From: CAZLPZ01 sp964561535
GTDB taxonomy: Bacteria > Pseudomonadota > Alphaproteobacteria > Micavibrionales > Micavibrionaceae
DNA length: 27,298 nucleotides
NCBI GenBank assembly: GCA_964561535.1
Contig: CAZLPZ010000023.1
Coordinates: forward strand, 1 to 27,298
Reading direction: 5' to 3'
Of this stretch, positions 22,358 through 27,298 are shown in pieces. Under the pieces are notes generated by a model. It was not told the origin of the DNA, made no database searches, and worked only from the letters and a program-made list of their open reading frames with translations. Position 1 is the first letter of the stretch. Each line of letters opens with the position of its first letter. The position numbers and the translations under genes are program-made.

Positions 22358-23377
22358 CTACTTAAAATTCGGGCGATCTTCTGGGGACAATAACGTCATC
22401 AACACGGCCTTGATGTCGGGCAAAATGCGTTCAACCGACGCTTCGCCTTCTTCGATCATTTCCTTGGCTTTTTCGACCTCGAGTAACCCAAAGTGGCCCA
22501 CCAGCGGTTTAATATGAATATCCGGTGGATCCCCTGCCAAACGTGACCGCGTAATCCGGTCCATCACAATATTTAAGGATGAAAACATCACACCGAACAT
22601 ACTGGGTTTGTTGGGTTCACGTTTAAAAAATTTCTCGGCCAGATTGAATTTTTCAAAAAACCCTTTTGTCTCAGGGGGCGGTACGCCCTGATCGTTAAAC
22701 ACATCAAACCCCATAACGGTTTGAAAATTCTGCCCCGGTTTACGGGATTTTCCAATCAAATCCCCGTTTAAATCCACGGCAATAGTCACTTTGGCCCCCA
22801 ACGCCCGACACACCGACACCGGCGTTGGGTTAACCAGCGCGCCATCCATGAGTTGTTGCCCAAATATTTCAACAGGTGGAAAAATGCCAGGTAATGAAAA
22901 TGAGGCACGCATGGCATCCACCAATGATCCGCGCCGGATCCATACCTCATGCCCCGTAATCATATCGGTGGCCACCGCAATAAAAGGATGCGGTAAATCT
23001 TGAATCTGGACACCCTTCATATATTCTTCAATCAACCCCATGAATTTTTGCCCCGCAATCAGACCAGGGCTGCGTAAACTGATATCCATATACCCAAACA
23101 ATTTGCGACGGTTCATCGACAATGCCCAATCTTCAAATTCATCCAATCGCTTCGTCAAATAACATCCTCCCGCCAACGCCCCAATGGATGTTCCGGCAAT
23201 CAGATCCGGTTGAATACCATGGCGGCGTAACGCCCGAATAACTCCAATATGGGCAAACCCACGCGCCACCCCCGCCCCCAAGGCCAGGCCAATTTTAGGA
23301 ATAGGATACCCCCGCATAATGGGGCGGTTTTCGGATGACCCCGAAAGGTCTTGCCAGAGATCATGATCAGACGGCAT
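22358..23377 (-). CDS. Patatin-like phospholipase (RssA type)
   Basis: A 339-aa serine hydrolase of the patatin/NTE family. KIGLALGAGVARGFAHIGVI (28-47) holds the oxyanion loop, GTSIG (62-66) gives nucleophile S64, and LMDGALVNPTPV gives the dyad Asp D178. These residues are intact, so lipid acyl-ester hydrolysis is expected, with an unknown substrate. The N-terminal 25 residues are polar and variable. There is no signal peptide, so it is probably cytoplasmic or peripheral on the membrane. The ATG at 23377 has AAGGG about 9 bases upstream. It converges with tspO (8-base gap) and diverges closely from the ABC exporter. Confidence 0.88.
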   Translation of the reverse strand: MPSDHDLWQDLSGSSENRPIMRGYPIPKIGLALGAGVARGFAHIGVIRALRRHGIQPDLIAGTSIGALAGGCYLTKRLDEFEDWALSMNRRKLFGYMDISLRSPGLIAGQKFMGLIEEYMKGVQIQDLPHPFIAVATDMITGHEVWIRRGSLVDAMRASFSLPGIFPPVEIFGQQLMDGALVNPTPVSVCRALGAKVTIAVDLNGDLIGKSRKPGQNFQTVMGFDVFNDQGVPPPETKGFFEKFNLAEKFFKREPNKPSMFGVMFSSLNIVMDRITRSRLAGDPPDIHIKPLVGHFGLLEVEKAKEMIEEGEASVERILPDIKAVLMTLLSPEDRPNFK

Positions 23378-23408
23378 TATAAGAAACCCTTGATATTAAT
23401 TTAAGTAA

Positions 23409-25238
23409 ATGAGAAAACAGACCAAAGAAAAGCGTGGAATAAATACCATAATGAAAAAGACGCGACGCAGCACCTTCTCCACCTCCAGTGTGCCATTGAT
23501 CCGGCGTTTGGTCAGCACTTATTTACGACCCTATGCCCGTCAAACGCTGGGAGCCCTCCTCTGTCTGATCCTTGCGGCATCCATGACAGCTTTATTTGCC
23601 CGATTAATCCAACCCGTCATGGATGATGTTTTATCAAGGGCGGGGACCGATAAAAGCGCCCGGGACATGATTCTGCCCATTGGAGCCGCCATTTTCGCCT
23701 GTTTCGCCGTACGCGGATTTGCAAGTTATGGCCAAACTTTACAAATGAGTCGTATCGGCCAATGGATTATTCGGGATATTCAAAATGACTTATTCAGGCA
23801 TCTGATCCGCCTGGACCTTGATTTTCACACCCGCCACCCGGCGGGGCAACTGACCTCGCGCATGGTATCCGATGTCAATGTCATGCGTGCCGCAATCACC
23901 GATGCCTTAAGTGGAATTTTATCATCGGGCCTCACGTTGATTTTCTTGATTATCGTTATGGTTATTCAAGATTGGCAACTTTCCCTGATTACCTTGACCA
24001 CCTTGCCCCTTGCCAGTTTTCTGGTTTCTTATCTTGGTAAACGCCTGCGCAAGATTTCAAAATCAATCCAAGACCAAACCGCCATTTTAACCGATCGTTT
24101 AGGTGAAGTCTTTTCTGGAATTCGTATGGTTCAGTCCTATGGATTAGAGGATTCCGAAAGTCATCGTATGGCACGCACGGTCGACGACGTCCGCCGCCAA
24201 ACCATTAAATCGATCCGGGTATCGGAAATGCTGACCCCGATCAATGAAATTCTGGTCGGATTGACCATCTTTACCATCATTGTCTATGGCGGATACAAAA
24301 TCGCGCATGGAGATGCCACGCCCGGATCACTCATGTCCTTTATCGCAGCGTTTGCGCTCGCGTACGAACCCATGAAAAAATTAGGCAAAATGAACAATAT
24401 CCTGCAACTGGGCTTGGGGGCAGCCGAACGTGTCTTTGATTTGATGGACCGCCCCGCTCTGCTAACGAATTCCCACAATGCCCACGACTTGATCCTGCCC
24501 ACCGCGCCGACCATCTCATTCGACCATGTATCTTTTACGTATCCTGGAACGAGCACGCCGGTTTTAAAAGATTTGAATTTGCTTTTTCCTGCCGGCAAGG
24601 TCACGGCCTTGGTGGGCCCATCAGGGGGCGGAAAATCAACTCTCATCAACTTGATTTTACGGTTTTATGATCCAACAGTTGGCCGTATTTTTGTGAATGG
24701 CGATGACATCAGTGCCTTAACATTCAAAAGCCTGCGCCAAAATATCGCCCTGGTCTCGCAAGATATCACCTTATTTAATACAACAATTCGCGATAATATT
24801 TTGTTTGGAGCCCCCCATGCCGATATAAACTTGGTCATGTCTGCGGCACGTGCCGCCGCCGCACATGATTTTATCATGGAACTTCCGAATGGATATGACA
24901 CCCCCATTGGGGCATCCGGCGTTTTATTATCGGGGGGGCAACGGCAACGCTTATCCATTGCGCGGGCCATGTTGCGCAATGCCCCCATTTTGTTACTGGA
25001 TGAAGCGACATCGGCCCTGGATAATGAATCAGAACGCTTGGTCCAAGAATCTCTTAAAACTCTCGAAGCTGGCCGAACAACGATTGTGATCGCGCATCGC
25101 CTGTCAACCATTCGCCATGCCGATCAAATTGTGGTGATGGACGGCGGACAGGCGATTGAAATCGGCCAACATGACGCCTTACTGAACGCCGGCGGGGCCT
25201 ATGCACGGCTGCACGGAACGTTCGCCGTTGGGCATTAA
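23409..25238 (+). CDS. msbA: MsbA-like lipid A / multidrug ABC exporter
   Basis: A half-transporter of 609 aa that works as a homodimer in the inner membrane, probably flipping lipid A or phospholipids. Six helices span about 45-310 (for example LGALLCLILAASMTALFARL and the 165-205 pair). The ATPase domain has Walker A GPSGGGKST (403-411), the Q-loop VSQD, signature LSGGQRQR (507-514), Walker B ILLLDEATSALD (527-538) and H563. The ATG at 23409 has no ribosome site; an ATG at 23451 is as likely and leaves more room (73 bases) for a promoter facing the patatin gene. The lipid A role is inferred from family similarity. Confidence 0.88.
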   Translation: MRKQTKEKRGINTIMKKTRRSTFSTSSVPLIRRLVSTYLRPYARQTLGALLCLILAASMTALFARLIQPVMDDVLSRAGTDKSARDMILPIGAAIFACFAVRGFASYGQTLQMSRIGQWIIRDIQNDLFRHLIRLDLDFHTRHPAGQLTSRMVSDVNVMRAAITDALSGILSSGLTLIFLIIVMVIQDWQLSLITLTTLPLASFLVSYLGKRLRKISKSIQDQTAILTDRLGEVFSGIRMVQSYGLEDSESHRMARTVDDVRRQTIKSIRVSEMLTPINEILVGLTIFTIIVYGGYKIAHGDATPGSLMSFIAAFALAYEPMKKLGKMNNILQLGLGAAERVFDLMDRPALLTNSHNAHDLILPTAPTISFDHVSFTYPGTSTPVLKDLNLLFPAGKVTALVGPSGGGKSTLINLILRFYDPTVGRIFVNGDDISALTFKSLRQNIALVSQDITLFNTTIRDNILFGAPHADINLVMSAARAAAAHDFIMELPNGYDTPIGASGVLLSGGQRQRLSIARAMLRNAPILLLDEATSALDNESERLVQESLKTLEAGRTTIVIAHRLSTIRHADQIVVMDGGQAIEIGQHDALLNAGGAYARLHGTFAVGH

Positions 25239-25249
25239 ACCAAAATCTT

Positions 25250-25672
25250 TTAACGACCCATCCCCTCAATATGAACAAGACCGTGGATTTCACGTTTTGT
25301 AAGGGAAAATGTCCGGACTGATCTTTTGGAAGGACAATCAGGAAATAATTGTTCATTTCCTTCAATGGTGTTGGAATTTATTTCTAATGCATGCCCAATA
25401 TAATTTCTAATCTCGCCCGGTAATCTTAAAAAGGCCCTAAAACCAGAAGAATCAAATGTGTCAACAAATGTCATAGGTATTGACCGTTTCATAAGGGCGG
25501 GTACACCCAAATCATTTCTGTAATTTGATCCCACCCTCACTTCGGTAGGACACCCCGCGACTTCTTTAAATAAAAAAAAGATACTTTTCTGACGTCTATT
25601 TTCCCCGCCCTTCATCTGCCCTGCCCATACAGAAAGAGTTGATACTGCTGATATTTCAGGATGATACGACAA
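25250..25672 (-). CDS. Hypothetical protein, 140 aa, orphan
   Basis: An open frame convergent with the ABC exporter. From a TTG at 25672 (AAGG about 10 bases upstream) it gives 140 residues; an ATG at 25615 would give 121. The body contains KEVAGCPTEVRVGSNYRNDL, a hydrophilic centre and EIRNYIGHALEINSNTIEGN. I recognise no domain, signal peptide or membrane helix. A TTGACA lies upstream on the minus strand (near 25733) but the -10 spacing is poor. The gene sits in AT-rich DNA and may be recently acquired. A non-coding frame cannot be excluded. Confidence 0.42.
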   Translation of the reverse strand: MSYHPEISAVSTLSVWAGQMKGGENRRQKSIFFLFKEVAGCPTEVRVGSNYRNDLGVPALMKRSIPMTFVDTFDSSGFRAFLRLPGEIRNYIGHALEINSNTIEGNEQLFPDCPSKRSVRTFSLTKREIHGLVHIEGMGR

Positions 25673-25807
25673 AGCTGTGGCCCTTTCTAAAAAAATAATA
25701 TTCGTTTACATATATTTATAATTTACAGTTGTCAAATATTTCCCCTCTCCTCCTCCCGCCTTACCTCTGCTAAAATGATTCACCTTATTTTATTTGACCA
25801 GAACACG

Positions 25808-27190
25808 ATGTACCTTAAAATTTCTCGAATTTTCATTATTGGCGCCGCCCTCTATATTGCCCTGATCGGTGCTTTATATGTTGGGCAACGATCGATGCTG
25901 TATCATCCCGGTCAAAATTTACCGCCCCCCCGCGCGACAAAAGTTCCGGAAATGACCGTCGGGCACATCCAAACGGCCGATGGCCACAAAAATATAATTT
26001 GGTCTTACCTGCCAAAATCTGCTCCCCGCATCATTGTGATCTTCCATGGCAATGCCCAAAACATCGCTGCCCGGGATATCAAGGCACGGCCTTTAATCGA
26101 TGCCGGGTACGGCGTCGTTCTGGTTGAATATCGGGGATTTGGGGATAATCCCGGAACACCGACCGAATATGGGTTAATGGATGATGCCCGCAGCGCGATC
26201 AACGATTTGGTCGAGAAAAAGGGAATTGCGCCTAAAAATATGATATTTTATGGCGAAAGTTTGGGGTCTGGGGTTGCTGTCCGCATGGCCTCCGAATATC
26301 CGAAAATCGCGGGGCTGATCCTTGAAGTCCCGTTTGATTCCGCTCTGTCGGTTGCAAGATCCAGCTATCCTTATGTTGTTGGGTTGAATTATTTAATGAA
26401 AGACCCCTACCGAAACGATTTGATCATTCCTACCTTAAAAATGCCAAAACTGATCATGATTGCCGGACGCGACCGCGTTATCCCCCCAGATCATGCCCGG
26501 CATTTATTCGATATTGCCGCCAACCCAAAGAAAAAAGTAGAATTCCCAGAAGGCGGCCATTCAAATCTTTATGATTTTGGAGCAGCGAAAACAGTCTTGA
26601 GTTTTCTTAAATCTATTTCTAATGAACGCACCCGACCAAATTCAAAATCTTTTGATAGTCTGAATGATAATCTCGAAAATATTGACCCCAACAAAACGGT
26701 TCAGTCCGGTCCAATGAATAATATTGAAGAAGACATCAGAACACCGGCCTTATCAACAGCCCCACCGCCCACCTTAACGACCGAACAAATCAAGATTGTC
26801 TCGGCCGGGCAGACCCGTGCGACCCTAACCGTCGAAATCGCCACGAAACCCGAAACTCAAGAACGCGGCCTTCAATATCGTAAAAACCCCCTGCCCCCGG
26901 ATCACGGAATGTTGTTTATCTTCCCCGGGAACAATATCGCCAACTTTTGGATGAAAGATACTTTTATCCCCCTGGATATGATTTTTATCGACCAGGATGG
27001 CCGCATTATCAAGATTCATCCAAATGCCCTACCGCAAGATGAAACGATTATTTCGTCCTATTTTCAGGTACGTGCGGTTTTGGAATTAAACGGAGGGGCA
27101 GCCGAACAGTATGGTTTATCCGAAGGGGACTTGGTCCTGTCCCCAACCCTCGATAAAATCGTCACCTCCACGATGACCTTAAATAATTAG
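25808..27190 (+). CDS. Fusion of membrane-anchored alpha/beta hydrolase and DUF192 domain
   Basis: A 460-aa two-domain protein (471 aa if the ATG at 25775 is used; residue numbers below use that longer form). A signal anchor (IFIIGAALYIALIGALYVGQ, 19-38) is followed by an ABHD13/COG1073-like alpha/beta hydrolase: HG at 91-92, the nucleophile elbow GESLG with S162, D233 in AGRDRV and H262 in GGHSN, a complete triad. After a polar linker (about 283-340) comes a DUF192 domain with ERGLQYRKNPL, HGMLFIFP, FWMKDTFIPLDMIFID (391-406) and VRAVLELNGG. DUF192 is usually a separate small exported protein of unknown role. The frame is continuous across the join, so the fusion is real in this sequence. 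Both domains should face the periplasm. Confidence 0.86.
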   Translation: MYLKISRIFIIGAALYIALIGALYVGQRSMLYHPGQNLPPPRATKVPEMTVGHIQTADGHKNIIWSYLPKSAPRIIVIFHGNAQNIAARDIKARPLIDAGYGVVLVEYRGFGDNPGTPTEYGLMDDARSAINDLVEKKGIAPKNMIFYGESLGSGVAVRMASEYPKIAGLILEVPFDSALSVARSSYPYVVGLNYLMKDPYRNDLIIPTLKMPKLIMIAGRDRVIPPDHARHLFDIAANPKKKVEFPEGGHSNLYDFGAAKTVLSFLKSISNERTRPNSKSFDSLNDNLENIDPNKTVQSGPMNNIEEDIRTPALSTAPPPTLTTEQIKIVSAGQTRATLTVEIATKPETQERGLQYRKNPLPPDHGMLFIFPGNNIANFWMKDTFIPLDMIFIDQDGRIIKIHPNALPQDETIISSYFQVRAVLELNGGAAEQYGLSEGDLVLSPTLDKIVTSTMTLNN

Positions 27191-27298
27191 GTGGCGTGTC
27201 GGCCAAAAGCCCAAAGACGAAGGGAGCGGATCGCTCCAGGTCCAAAAAACGCAACAATATTACCGCATTTATTCCTTGACTATATTCCTGTGTTTAGG

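Noticed and set aside
27223..27237. GGAGCG-GAT-CGCTCC hairpin after the last gene, as a terminator
   Set aside because: No T-run follows it on either strand, and a six-base stem is common by chance.
27276..27298. TTGACT near the right edge as a -35 for a gene outside the window
   Set aside because: The matching -10 would fall beyond the last base, so nothing can be tested.
27191..27298. A tRNA or small RNA at the right end
   Set aside because: No acceptor, D, anticodon and T-arm pattern can be made, and no GTTCGA-like T-loop is present.

Overview
The window reads as a chromosomal segment of an alphaproteobacterium of middling G+C. The pointers are a Ros/MucR zinc-finger regulator, a bactofilin, a squalene-synthase-like protein of the complex I assembly (NDUFAF6) type, a UbiK-YbjN-ProC run, an AmgK-type sugar kinase, and a mitochondrial-style Nfu protein with N- and C-terminal domains. 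HldD and MsbA-like genes indicate a lipopolysaccharide outer membrane. A Rhodospirillales- or Micavibrio-like relative is possible, but the sequence alone does not settle this. No rRNA, tRNA, CRISPR array, prophage or transposase was seen.

Layout. Positions 1-33 hold a probable C-terminal tail of a gene entering from the left. Next are a class I aminotransferase (-), a small orphan ORF (-) and an AmgK-like kinase (+). Positions 3.2-9.0 kb form a type IV pilus block: a prepilin with its terminator on the minus strand and, divergently, pilT-pilU followed by an MshL-type secretin lipoprotein. SecA and UvrC follow (+), then a bactofilin (+) closed by a strong, probably bidirectional terminator that it shares with convergent hldD (-). 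A plus-strand run ubiK-ybjN-like-proC comes next. A minus-strand run follows (NDUFAF6-like, nfu, tsaB, mucR), then sodB-tspO (+), a patatin-like lipase (-), an MsbA-like ABC exporter (+), a second orphan ORF (-), and an alpha/beta hydrolase fused to a DUF192 domain (+).

Functional themes are pilus assembly and retraction (prepilin, PilT, PilU, secretin), envelope biogenesis (AmgK, HldD, MsbA-like, bactofilin, SecA), respiration, quinone, Fe-S and redox maintenance (UbiK, NDUFAF6-like, Nfu, SodB, TspO), and core housekeeping (UvrC, ProC, TsaB).

The most unusual content is repeat-derived. One family of composite inverted repeats of about 70-98 bp, resembling REP doublets (REPINs), recurs between genes, with full copies near 4.3, 9.0, 12.0 and 16.4 kb. 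A second G/C-rich double-hairpin family sits just upstream of pilT. A palindromic segment lies in frame inside uvrC and is followed by an 11-C homopolymer. I found no convincing wholly new multi-gene system. The best leads are the uvrC insertion, the repeat families, the hydrolase-DUF192 fusion and the two orphan ORFs.
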